NCBI GenBank assembly: GCA_021776115.1
Contig: JAJFGN010000065.1
Coordinates: 1 to 64,000, forward strand
DNA: 64,000 nucleotides
Reading direction: 5' to 3'
From: Kiloniellaceae bacterium
GTDB lineage: Bacteria > Pseudomonadota > Alphaproteobacteria > Kiloniellales > J153
A program made the position numbers and the translations under genes. The notes under the pieces are model-generated. The model was not told where the DNA came from, ran no database searches, and saw only the letters and a list, made by a program, of their open reading frames with translations. The stretch's first letter is position 1. Every line of letters starts with the position of its first letter. Shown in pieces: positions 25,200 through 33,504 of this stretch.

Positions 25200-26242
25200 C
25201 GCCGCAATATGACGCCGACCTCGAGCAAGATCTCGCCAAACGGTTGGAGGAAATCCTTAAGAGGACGCACTTCTTTCCCTTGCCCGAGCCGGGATTCGAC
25301 CCGTTGACGGCGAGCCCGGAGCAGCTTTCGCATTACGGCCTGCCCGCCAAACCGAACGCGGACACGCACCCTGCCCGCTACGCGTTCTGGCACGAGCTGT
25401 TCTCCCCCCCACTGCTGTTCCGCGAGGTGATGTTCTCCTTCGCGCCCTTGCCGCAGCGAACCACGTTGACTTATCGGCGCACCGCGCTGGGTCGCCGGAC
25501 CGTCCACCAGTCGAGCCCCAATTGGTCCGGCGCCTACATCGCGCCCAGGGATCGGCGTATATTCAACGAGGTCCACGGCGCGTGGCAGGTGCCGACGCCA
25601 TCGCCGCCGGCCCCCGCGGTGCCGATCGGCTTGCACGAGTACCGCAGCTCGACCTGGATCGGCCTCGACGGCCAAAGGCGCTATTACCATTCCTCGCTGC
25701 CGCAAATCGGCACCGCGCAGTTCATCGAGGTCGAGGCGGGAGTCGCGGCGGAACCGACTTACAGCGCCTGGTGGCAATGGTGGGTCAAGAACGATTTCTC
25801 GCAGCCCCCGGTCACGTTGTCGCTGGCGGTCAAGGCGCACGACGCAATCATGGCCAGCGTGATCGTGGACGGCGACCGGCAGGGGGTGCGTTTCATGATC
25901 AAGAACGTAACCACCGGCCATATCGTCGGACCGTTCGGTGAATCGGCACCGCCGCAGGCGATTCCGCTGAAGGTCTCCGGCGCGACCGCCGAGTGGGTCA
26001 TGGAGCGCCCGGCGGTCTGGCTCTCCGATGTCCTGTACGACCTGCCAAATTACAACACGGTGCTGTTCAACAACTGCCTCGCCATGGCGGCCAGCCCCCG
26101 GGGCGGGCCGATCAAGGAGAGACGGCTGCAGGGCGCCAAGCTCATCGATATGTACGAGGTCAGGCGAAATCCGCAGAGAACAGCAAAAATTTCTGTTGCT
26201 AAGCTAATCAATGAGCGGCAGGTCATGACGGTTTATCGCTGA
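25196..26242 (+). CDS. Glutamic peptidase of the G1 (eqolisin, formerly A4) family
   Basis: The 348-residue protein contains the eqolisin fold signature: SPNWSGAYIAP, GAWQVPTPSPP, SSTWIGLDG, then LPQIGTAQ with the presumed catalytic Gln, TYSAWWQWW, and GATAEWVMERP with the presumed catalytic Glu. These peptidases are acid-active and best known from fungi, with scattered bacterial members. No signal peptide is visible, and about 95 non-catalytic residues precede the domain. The start is ATG 25196, overlapping the PAP2 stop by 4 bases with ggagg seven bases before, so the pair is translationally coupled. Confidence 0.8.
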   Translation: MTPQYDADLEQDLAKRLEEILKRTHFFPLPEPGFDPLTASPEQLSHYGLPAKPNADTHPARYAFWHELFSPPLLFREVMFSFAPLPQRTTLTYRRTALGRRTVHQSSPNWSGAYIAPRDRRIFNEVHGAWQVPTPSPPAPAVPIGLHEYRSSTWIGLDGQRRYYHSSLPQIGTAQFIEVEAGVAAEPTYSAWWQWWVKNDFSQPPVTLSLAVKAHDAIMASVIVDGDRQGVRFMIKNVTTGHIVGPFGESAPPQAIPLKVSGATAEWVMERPAVWLSDVLYDLPNYNTVLFNNCLAMAASPRGGPIKERRLQGAKLIDMYEVRRNPQRTAKISVAKLINERQVMTVYR

Positions 26243-26312
26243 AGCAAATATTTTGATCGGCAGGAACGGAGTCCCGAAGCGATACTGGCCGGCTGCGGCG
26301 CGCGGGCTTATG

Positions 26313-26624
26313 TTAGCTTGTGTCGCCTAAGTTGACGCCAATGCGGAACTGAAGCTTGCGATCGTCGGAAAGGCCCTTGTTCCGCTCAGCCAACTCGTGC
26401 TGCGCAGTGACGGCGCACTTAAGAGCCGATACCACACTCCCAAATTCCGCGAACACGGCATCGCCCGCGGTAATGACGATCAGGCCGGCGTGGCCTTCGA
26501 TCGTGGCGCTCAACGCGTCGAAGTGCGCTCGGAAGACCCTGTGGGCGCCTTCCTCATCCAAACATGCCAGGTGACTGTAGCCCACCACGTCGGCATAGAG
26601 GATCGCTGCAAGCTTCCGTTCCAC
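26313..26624 (-). pseudogene. Truncated class III nucleotide cyclase (N-terminal fragment)
   Basis: A 103-residue frame matches the first half of a class III cyclase domain: KLAAILYADVVGYSHL with the first metal Asp, VITAGDAVFAEF, and FRIGVNLGD. It ends Thr-Ser-stop where an intact protein would continue with the GDGVNVAARL region, and nothing related follows in any frame. The second Asp of the GDG motif is replaced (AGDA). It is a decayed remnant of a cyclase similar in type to the one at 22515-24269. Confidence 0.75.
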
Positions 26625-27137
26625 AGCATTTCCCCTATCCAGCCAATGAAAACGGACCTAGCGCGGGATTTTGGCGTAGCCGCCAGCCTCACCTAAGTGC
26701 TTCTGTGTCGGCCAGATTGAAAGCGGATGGCCGCACTGGGTCATCTTTCCCCGTCCGCACCGTGCCCTTCGAACGTCCGCTTCCTGATCCGAAACTGGCC
26801 CTCCAGGTAACCAGCTCGATCGCCCGCTCCTGGCCGAAGGCTGGCTTTATCCGTTCAGTTTTACCGAAGGCGGCTTTGGGGCACGCGCCGCATTTCGTGG
26901 AGATACCTCGGATTGTCTACAAGGTGAATGAAAGCGGACCCTTGGTTTATGAGCCGACTCTAAGGAACCCAAAAGAGACCAATTTCAGACCAAAATGGCT
27001 GAGATCCATACCAATTCTTGATTTCGGTTGCCGCCTGCCCTAGGCTTACGCCGAGCCCTTGATGCGAGGAGGCGCCCATTCTCTGCGAAACCGACCTGCC
27101 CAGCGTACGGCCCGGACCGCCGCGGCCCAGCGCGATT
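26625..27137. other. Non-coding region upstream of tdm
   Basis: About 510 bases without a supported gene. A forward frame at 26564-27043 is open but has no recognisable homology and no ribosome-binding site. The last 160 bases contain operator-like ACCAA elements and the strong gaggagg that probably serves tdm. Confidence 0.5.
26978..27015 (-). promoter_or_regulatory. Operator-like ACCAA repeats upstream of tdm
   Basis: ACCAAT at 26978-26983 and ACCAAA at 26989-26994 form a direct repeat with an 11-bp period, as in the gmaS promoter. CATACCAAT at 27007-27015 is the exact reverse complement of the ATTGGTATG found at 8967-8975 and 14864-14872. The cluster lies 60-160 bases upstream of tdm. Confidence 0.5.
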
Positions 27138-29450
27138 TTGCGGCCCGGCTTATGGACTCTGCCGCCCGGTGTCGAAAGGTATCGGGTTGCTGGGGGTGCG
27201 GCCGTCGTGGTCGGGATCGAGGCCGGCGACCGGATTGTCCTGCGTGACCTGGAAGGGCGTCAGCCCTGCGAGGTGATCGCGGCAGGCCCGGACGGCCGCA
27301 TCGATGTTGGTATCTTCGGCGCCAAGGCCACGGTGGCGGCGGATGGTTTGAAAGCGATTTTGGCGCGCGGCGGCGAGGGCGCGCGCCGGGTGCGTTCGGC
27401 CTTGGAGCGCCGGGGCATCGATTTAGCGAAAGCCATGGCGCTGCGCCTCTTTGGCGGCGACTCGCGCGCGGGCGAGAGTGACGACTTCACCGCGACAAGC
27501 AGCGGCGTCCTCATCGTCTGCGCGCCGGGCGGGCCCATGGCCGTGGACAGTCATGAGACCGCGACCCCCATCGAGCTTCGACTGATCAGGGCCCGGGTTC
27601 CCGCGCCCGAAGACACGTCGCTTCCCGAGCCCTTGGCCGACCCGATGCTGGATCTTCGCGTGCGCCGGGCGACGGCCGAGGCCTATGAGGTCAAGGCGGG
27701 CGAGTTCATTCAAGTGATCGACGTGGCCGGACGCCAATGCAGCGACTTCCAGTGCTTTTCGGCGCGGGCGTTGGAACGCGGGGTGGAGCGGCCGCTGGAT
27801 GCGACGACGACGCGCACGCTGGTCGGCCAGAGCTATCCCCTGCCCGGTTTGTTCGCGAAGGGCTTCGACCGGGATATGCAGCCCCTGGTCGAGATCGTCC
27901 AGGATACCTGCGGCCGGCACGACGCCTTCGCGCTCGCCTGCAGCGCCAAGTATTACGACGACATGGGTTATCCGGGCCATGTCAATTGCTCGGAAAATTT
28001 TAACGGCGCGCTCAAGCCCTATGGCGTCGCCGCGCGCAAAGGGTGGATGGCGTTTAACTTCTTCTACAATACCGCGATCGACGATCATAACGCGATGTAC
28101 CTGGACGAGCCTTGGTCGCGGCCCGGCGACTACGTGCTGATGCGGGCCTTGAGCGACCTGGTCTGCGTATCCTCGGCCTGTCCCGACGATATCGATGCGG
28201 CGAATGGCTGGGACCCAACCGACATTCAGGTTCGGACCTACGCCGGCAAGGAACGTTTCTCCAAAGCGGTGGCCTATAGGATGACACCAGATGCAGATCC
28301 TCAGATGACGCGCGAAACCGCGTTCCATCCGCGCCTCTCGGAAATGACGCGCAACTACGTCGAATACCGCGGCTATTGGCTGCCCACGAGCTTCGCCAAG
28401 GCCGGAGTGCTCGAGGAATACTGGGCCTGCCGGCAGCGTGCCATCGTGACCGACCTTTCGCCCTTGCGTAAATTCGAAGTGACGGGGCCGGACGCGGAAG
28501 CCTTGATGCAGTACACCCTGACCCGGAACGTGCGTAAGCTGGCGGTCGGGCAGGTCGTCTATTCCGCCATATGTTACGAGCACGGCGGCATGATCGACGA
28601 CGGCACTCTGTTCCGTCTGGGGGCGGACAACTTCCGTTGGATCGGCGGTGACGATTACGGCGGCATCTGGCTGCGAGAGCAGGCCGAAAAGCTGGGCCTG
28701 CGGGCCTGGGTCCGGTCCTCGACCGAGCAGTTGCACAACGTTGCGGTTCAAGGGCCGAAATCGCGCGACATCTTGCGTGAGGTTATCTGGACCCCACCCA
28801 CTCAGCCGGCCTTGGACGAGCTTGGCTGGTTCCGTTTCACCATCGGGCGGATCGGCGATTTCGATGGCGCGCCGGTCGTGGTTTCGCGTACCGGCTATTC
28901 CGGCGAGCTCGGTTACGAGATTTGGTGCCACCCCAAGGACGCGGTGGCGGTCTTCGATGCCGTTTGGGCCGCGGGCGAAGCCCACGGCATCGCGCCGCTC
29001 GGCCTGGAGGCGCTCGACATGTTGCGCATCGAGGCGGGGCTGATTTTCGCCGGCACCGAATTCAGCGACCAGACGGATCCCTTCGAGGCGGGAATCGGAT
29101 TCTCTGTCGCCCTCAAAACCAAGGAGGACGATTTCATCGGGCGCGAGGCGCTGATCCGGCGCAAGGCGAACCCGCAGAAACTCTTGGTTGGCTTGGAAAT
29201 CGAGTCGAACGAGGCCGTCGGCCACGGCGATTGCGTGCATGTCGGCCGGGCGCAGATCGGCGAGGTAACCAGCGCCGTCCGCTCCCCGGTCCTCAAGAAA
29301 AATATCGCGCTCGCGCGTCTCGACCTTGCCCACGCCGCGTTGGATACGGCGGTCGAGGTCGGCAAGCTGGACGGGCACCAGAAGCGCCTGCCGGCGCGCG
29401 TCGTCCGCTTCCCCCACTATGACCCGGATAAGGTCCGCGTGCGCGCTTAA
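27138..29450 (+). CDS. tdm: Trimethylamine N-oxide demethylase (DUF1989 plus GcvT-type domains)
   Basis: About 770 residues. The N-terminal half contains DUF1989-type sequence, with Cys-rich stretches QCSDFQCF, DTCGRHDAF, NCSENFNGAL and CVSSACPDDIDAANGW, candidate metal ligands. The C-terminal half (about 395-770) is an aminomethyltransferase (GcvT) domain with RTGYSGELGYEIW and LGLEALDMLRIEAG, expected to bind tetrahydrofolate. This fusion is the architecture of Tdm, which cleaves TMAO to dimethylamine and formaldehyde. The convergent neighbour is tmm. TTG 27138 is the first conventional start but lacks a ribosome-binding site; a gaggagg at 27066-27072 points to an ATT at 27078 in the same frame. 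Confidence 0.82.
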   Translation: MRPGLWTLPPGVERYRVAGGAAVVVGIEAGDRIVLRDLEGRQPCEVIAAGPDGRIDVGIFGAKATVAADGLKAILARGGEGARRVRSALERRGIDLAKAMALRLFGGDSRAGESDDFTATSSGVLIVCAPGGPMAVDSHETATPIELRLIRARVPAPEDTSLPEPLADPMLDLRVRRATAEAYEVKAGEFIQVIDVAGRQCSDFQCFSARALERGVERPLDATTTRTLVGQSYPLPGLFAKGFDRDMQPLVEIVQDTCGRHDAFALACSAKYYDDMGYPGHVNCSENFNGALKPYGVAARKGWMAFNFFYNTAIDDHNAMYLDEPWSRPGDYVLMRALSDLVCVSSACPDDIDAANGWDPTDIQVRTYAGKERFSKAVAYRMTPDADPQMTRETAFHPRLSEMTRNYVEYRGYWLPTSFAKAGVLEEYWACRQRAIVTDLSPLRKFEVTGPDAEALMQYTLTRNVRKLAVGQVVYSAICYEHGGMIDDGTLFRLGADNFRWIGGDDYGGIWLREQAEKLGLRAWVRSSTEQLHNVAVQGPKSRDILREVIWTPPTQPALDELGWFRFTIGRIGDFDGAPVVVSRTGYSGELGYEIWCHPKDAVAVFDAVWAAGEAHGIAPLGLEALDMLRIEAGLIFAGTEFSDQTDPFEAGIGFSVALKTKEDDFIGREALIRRKANPQKLLVGLEIESNEAVGHGDCVHVGRAQIGEVTSAVRSPVLKKNIALARLDLAHAALDTAVEVGKLDGHQKRLPARVVRFPHYDPDKVRVRA

Positions 29451-29462
29451 GCGGTTTGGCAA

Positions 29463-29495
29463 AGAAAAAGGGGCTGCCCAAATTCCGGGCAGCCC
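29463..29495 (-). terminator. Intrinsic terminator after tmm (minus strand)
   Basis: The arms gggctgccc (29471-29479) and gggcagccc (29487-29495) form a 9-bp stem with a 7-base loop. Read on the minus strand, the stem is followed by a T-rich run (from aaagaaaaag on the plus strand), so it terminates tmm. It may also slow transcripts from tdm, which ends 13 bases earlier. Confidence 0.8.
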
Positions 29496-29534
29496 TCTCA
29501 GTCGAAGAACCGGGAAGGTTCGACGTTAACTCCG

Positions 29535-30878
29535 CTATTTCGTCTGCAGATAGGACTCCAAGGAATCGTCCATGGCGTCTAGCCACGGCGTGTGATGGGC
29601 GGGCGCCATAGTGCCGGTCATCAGCGAGCGGTAGCCATTATTTCGGAAGCCCATGATGTCGTCCATCTTGTGGTGTTCCCACGCCATGAACGTCTTGTTG
29701 ACCCCATCGACGTCAAAGCTTGGATAGTCCGTCTGATCGATCAGTTTCTGAACGTAGTCGCCCTGGAAATAGATCATGTCTTCGGCGCTCTCGAGCTTGG
29801 CTTCGCGCGCGAGCCAGGCTTGGCTATCCGCATCCATCTCCGCCTTTGACGGCAGTGCGATCCGTCCCATGATCGCATCGCGGGCGTACCAGGCCTGCGC
29901 GTCGAACATGTTGAAAGTATAAAATTGATCCTGCATGCCCAGATACATGAGCTTGGGATTGCTCTCCCACACCACCCCCTGATAGAGGCCGGGTGTCCAC
30001 ATGCGATTCGTGGTGGTCAAACGAAGGTCGTCGGGCAGGAACGGGAAATGGTGCAGGTAACCGGTGCACTGGATAATCGCATCGAAATCCTTCTTGGTGC
30101 CGTCCTTGAACGTACACGTCTTGTTTTCGACCTTTTCGAGGAGCGGGACCTCCTGCCAATTGTCGGGCCAGTTGAAGCCTGTCGGCGCTGAGCGGTAACT
30201 GATCGTGATCGACTTGGCGCCGTACTTGTAGCATTGGGAGCCGATATCCTCGGCGGAGTAGCTGCGGCCGATGATAAGGATATCCTTGCCCTTGAATTCC
30301 AGGGCGTCGCGGAAATCGTGAGAGTGCAGGACGCGGCCGTTAAAGCCCTCAAGTCCTGGGAAGTAGGGGACATGGGCGGTCGAGAAGTGCCCGCTTGAGA
30401 CGACGACGTTGTCGAAGTCCTCGCTGGTCATGGTATTGTTCGCCAGGTCTTGCGCGGTGACCGTGAACTTTTCCGTGTCGTTCGAATAGGTGACCATGCG
30501 GACCGGCGTGCTGAAGCGAATCCAGTCGCGGACGCCGGCCTTCTCGACCCGCCCCTTGATGTAGTCCCAAAGGACCGCGCGCGGCGGATAGGAGGCGATT
30601 GGTTTGCCGAAATGCTCCTCGAAGGTGTAGTCGGCGAATTCCAAACACTCCTTCGGGCCGTTTGACCAGAGGTAACGGTACATGCTGCAGTGAACCGGCT
30701 CGCCGTACTCGTCTAGGCCGGTGCGCCAGGTATAATTCCAAAGCCCGCCCCAATCCGACTGCTTCTCGAAGCAAACCACTTCTGGAATTTCGGCGCCCTT
30801 AGCGGCCGCTGACTGGAAGGCCCTGAGTTGCGCCAGACCCGAGGGGCCCGCCCCGATAACCGCGACACGAAGCGTCAT
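29535..30878 (-). CDS. tmm: Trimethylamine monooxygenase (flavin-containing)
   Basis: The 447-residue protein is a class B flavin monooxygenase. It has the FAD Rossmann motif GAGPSG at 9-14, the FMO-type motif [11 protein letters not shown], and an NADPH site [19 protein letters not shown]. These strings and the [11 protein letters not shown] region match bacterial Tmm, which oxidises trimethylamine to TMAO. ATG 30878 starts [14 protein letters not shown] with gggagag upstream; a longer frame to 30947 adds unrelated residues. It faces tdm, whose enzyme would use its product, and is divergent from the ABC importer. Confidence 0.88.
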   Translation of the reverse strand: MTLRVAVIGAGPSGLAQLRAFQSAAAKGAEIPEVVCFEKQSDWGGLWNYTWRTGLDEYGEPVHCSMYRYLWSNGPKECLEFADYTFEEHFGKPIASYPPRAVLWDYIKGRVEKAGVRDWIRFSTPVRMVTYSNDTEKFTVTAQDLANNTMTSEDFDNVVVSSGHFSTAHVPYFPGLEGFNGRVLHSHDFRDALEFKGKDILIIGRSYSAEDIGSQCYKYGAKSITISYRSAPTGFNWPDNWQEVPLLEKVENKTCTFKDGTKKDFDAIIQCTGYLHHFPFLPDDLRLTTTNRMWTPGLYQGVVWESNPKLMYLGMQDQFYTFNMFDAQAWYARDAIMGRIALPSKAEMDADSQAWLAREAKLESAEDMIYFQGDYVQKLIDQTDYPSFDVDGVNKTFMAWEHHKMDDIMGFRNNGYRSLMTGTMAPAHHTPWLDAMDDSLESYLQTK

Positions 30879-31228
30879 TATTACTCTCCCGTGTTTTTTT
30901 CTTCGCCCTTTGAGCCTAACCGCCTCTTGGGCAAATGTCTTGCTCACCCGCGGCGGTCACGATGCGCCCGAGTGGCGAAACCAATTCATCGCATGATCCA
31001 ACCATTTTAAACCAACTACAAACCAATTTGTCAAAAACAACCGAAATTGGTATTGCCCATTGGTTGCGATCCGCCCTAAGCTCTGGGTACCGCTTGGCTG
31101 CATCGTGAGCCAAGCCGCATAAAACGTGAACCGTGGTGAGGTGAGTCGGCCAAGCCGTATTTCTTGGCCCGCCCCAAAAAGGATTTTTTGTCTGTTTGCC
31201 ACGGAACGAAATTCAGGGGAGGACAGAG
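30879..31228. other. Divergent regulatory region between tmm and the ABC importer
   Basis: This 350-base region is relatively AT-rich and holds at least five ACCAA/TTGGT elements (30980-31064), annotated separately. No reading frame in it has homology. It must contain the promoters of tmm (minus) and of the importer operon (plus). Confidence 0.7.
30980..31064. promoter_or_regulatory. Cluster of ACCAA/TTGGT operator elements in the tmm/importer promoter region
   Basis: ACCAAT (30980-30985), ACCAAC (31011-31016), ACCAAT (31022-31027), ATTGGT (31046-31051) and ATTGGT (31059-31064) occur within 85 bases. The elements at 31011 and 31022 are a direct repeat with an 11-bp period. The minus-strand block 31034-31013 matches 18 of 22 bases with 8954-8975 in the gmaS promoter. 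Inverted orientation of the two groups fits control of both divergent units. Confidence 0.6.
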
Positions 31229-32530
31229 ATGACTAGTCACCTAACTGGACCGTTTATCGATCGGCGGACCTTTTTGTCCACGAGTGCGGCCGCCGCCGCC
31301 CTAGCCGGCATGGCCCGGCCGCGGATCGCCTTCGCCGCCAACAAAACCGTGAAAATTGGCTTCCTCGCGCCCTTGACCGGCGATGTCGCGGCTTGGGGCA
31401 AGCCGGGCCTGGATGGTTGCCGGATTTGGGCCGATTGGGTCAATGCCGGCGGTGGCGTCAAGGTCGGTGGCGACAGCTACATCGTCGAATTCGTCGCCTA
31501 TGACAACGAGTACGATCCGGGCAAGGCGCGTACCGGCGCGACCCAGTTGATCAAGGAAGACGGCGTCAAGTTCGTCATGATGCTGGGTGGCGACACCTGG
31601 CCGGGCGTGGAGCGGATCGCGGCCAAGGAAGGCATGCTGTTTTCGACCTTGTTGCCGAGCGACCTGACGCCGGAGACCAAGACGCTTTTGGCGCCTTGCG
31701 AGGTTCACCCGATCTACAACGTGACCGGCGTCGAGTGGCTTGCCGAGAATAAACCGAACCTGAAGCGCGCTGTTGTTTGCGCGCAGGACGATGCCTTGGG
31801 CAAACCCTCCGTTGCGACTTATCTGGCCGCCTTCGAGGCCGCGGGCATCGACGTGGTCGAGGATCCGTTGTTCTTCGATCCGGCGACGACCGACTTCGCG
31901 CCGGTCATGACCAAGATGCTGGCTGCTAAGCCGGACATCCTGTGTTTGGATACGGCCTATGCCGACTACGTGCATCCTTTGTGCGAACAGGCGTTCCAAC
32001 AAGGCTTCAAGGGGCAGATCATTTCCTGCACCGCCGATTTCTATCCCAAGATCATCGAGAAGACGTCGAAAGAGTTCATGGAAGGTTTCATCTTCCAGTT
32101 CCCGGATTTCGACGATCCGGCGTTGAACGATCCGCAGGTGAATTTCGCCCGGCCGAACGATTTCTACGCCGAATACGCCAAGCGTTACGGCGAGAGCGAA
32201 TGGGGTGCGGTGAGTTGGGAATATGCCTCGATTATGGACCTTTGGGCCGACGCGGCCTCCAAAGCCGGCAGTGTGGAACCCGGCGCCGTGCTCAAGGCCA
32301 TGAAGGGCGACGGCAAGGGCAAGCACGCTTTCGGCGATGCGCAGTGGTGGGGCAAGGAGCTGTTCGGAATCGACAACGCGCTGGTCGGCAACTGGCCGGT
32401 TGTCGCGATCGAGAACGGTAAGGCCGTGATCAAGGAATACAGAAGCATCCCGGCCTGGTGGGATAAGCACGGCGATCTGATGATCAAACATATGACCGCG
32501 CTTGGCCAAATGTATACCCAGCGCGGCTAG
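31229..32530 (+). CDS. ABC transporter substrate-binding protein (branched-chain amino acid/amide type)
   Basis: The 433-residue protein has a twin-arginine-like signal peptide (DRRTFLSTSAAAAALAGMARPRIAFA) and a type I periplasmic-binding fold (KTVKIGFLAPLTGDVAAWGKPGLDG ... YDNEYDPGKARTGATQLIKEDGVKFVMMLGG). It would capture a small substrate in the periplasm for the permeases encoded next. The family takes up branched-chain amino acids, urea and short amides; next to tmm and tdm a nitrogenous methyl compound is possible but unproven. ATG 31229 follows ggggagga; a start at 31196 would precede the signal. Confidence 0.87.
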   Translation: MTSHLTGPFIDRRTFLSTSAAAAALAGMARPRIAFAANKTVKIGFLAPLTGDVAAWGKPGLDGCRIWADWVNAGGGVKVGGDSYIVEFVAYDNEYDPGKARTGATQLIKEDGVKFVMMLGGDTWPGVERIAAKEGMLFSTLLPSDLTPETKTLLAPCEVHPIYNVTGVEWLAENKPNLKRAVVCAQDDALGKPSVATYLAAFEAAGIDVVEDPLFFDPATTDFAPVMTKMLAAKPDILCLDTAYADYVHPLCEQAFQQGFKGQIISCTADFYPKIIEKTSKEFMEGFIFQFPDFDDPALNDPQVNFARPNDFYAEYAKRYGESEWGAVSWEYASIMDLWADAASKAGSVEPGAVLKAMKGDGKGKHAFGDAQWWGKELFGIDNALVGNWPVVAIENGKAVIKEYRSIPAWWDKHGDLMIKHMTALGQMYTQRG

Positions 32531-32637
32531 AGTCGAAAACAGGAAGTTGGTATTGGGCCGGGGCTGGCGATCTCCTTCGCCGGTCCCGATCCGACTCGCA
32601 TGTTGATCGCGGCGGCCGGGAACTCTATCGGAACGCC

Positions 32638-33504
32638 ATGGAACTGATCCTCCAAACCATCGTCAACGCGACCTATGCCGCCAGCTATATGGCGTTAGTC
32701 GCCGTTGGATTGGTCCTCATATTCGGCGTCATGGGGGTCATCAACTTCGCTCATGGCGAGCTCTATATGGCCGGTGCTTACACGGTCGTGTTCTTTTACG
32801 CGGATCTCGATTTTCCGTTCTTCGCGGCGGTCGCGCTGGGCCTCCTATTCGTCGGCTGCCTAGGGTTGGTGATGGAGCGAGCCCTTTTCCGGCCCATGCG
32901 GGACAACCCGCTGGGCGGTTTGATCGCTTCGATCGGGTTTCTCCTGGTGTTGCAGACGCTCGCGGTCGTCGGATTCGGCGTGCGTATGGAGCACATCCCG
33001 CCGCCGACGCAGGAAAAAATTGTTGTAATTGAAGGCGTGATCCTGACCTGGCAACGCCTTTACGTTATCCTGGCGACCGTCGTCCTGTTAGGGGCCTTGT
33101 GGGTCTTTCTGCGCCGATCGAAATTCGGCTGGGCTCTGCGCGCCTGCGCCCAAGACCCGGAGGCCGCCGCACTTCAAGGTATTTCGATGAACAACACGGC
33201 GCGTCTCGCCATGTTCATCGGCGCCGCCTTGGCGGGGGTTGCCGGCGCCTTGACCGCGCCCTTGGTTAGCCCGACGCCTTACATCGGTCACTCGATCATC
33301 GTCACCGCCTTTATCATCATCATCGTCGGCGGCATCGGCAGTTTGGAAGGGGCGGTCATCGCGGCGGTCCTTTACGCTTTCGTCCACACGATTGTCACCA
33401 CGTATTACGACGGCGTCGTCGCGAACATCGTCGGATTGTCGATGATGCTGATTGTCTTGGTGGTCAAACCGACGGGGCTGTTCGGGGCAAAAGAGCGTGC
33501 TTGA
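32638..33504 (+). CDS. ABC transporter permease (LivH type)
   Basis: The 288-residue membrane protein has about eight hydrophobic segments and the LivH pattern GLVLIFGVMGVINFAHGELYMAGAY near the N-terminus and the cytoplasmic loop RACAQDPEAAALQGISMNNTARLAMFIGAALAGVAGAL that contacts the ATPases. It forms the membrane channel with the following permease. The next gene starts inside its 3' end (8-base overlap), indicating coupled expression. Confidence 0.9.
   Translation: MELILQTIVNATYAASYMALVAVGLVLIFGVMGVINFAHGELYMAGAYTVVFFYADLDFPFFAAVALGLLFVGCLGLVMERALFRPMRDNPLGGLIASIGFLLVLQTLAVVGFGVRMEHIPPPTQEKIVVIEGVILTWQRLYVILATVVLLGALWVFLRRSKFGWALRACAQDPEAAALQGISMNNTARLAMFIGAALAGVAGALTAPLVSPTPYIGHSIIVTAFIIIIVGGIGSLEGAVIAAVLYAFVHTIVTTYYDGVVANIVGLSMMLIVLVVKPTGLFGAKERA

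Noticed and set aside
26564-27043. Forward 159-aa reading frame between the cyclase remnant and tdm
   Set aside because: No homology, no ribosome-binding site, overlaps the pseudogene start and crosses the ACCAA elements.
27423-29462. Long minus-strand reading frame (679 aa) opposite tdm
   Set aside because: It is antisense to a gene with strong domain matches and arises from the third-base GC bias of high-GC coding DNA; it has no recognisable motifs.
31301-32509. 402-aa minus-strand reading frame opposite the substrate-binding protein gene
   Set aside because: Antisense shadow; the plus-strand frame has a signal peptide and a clear family match.
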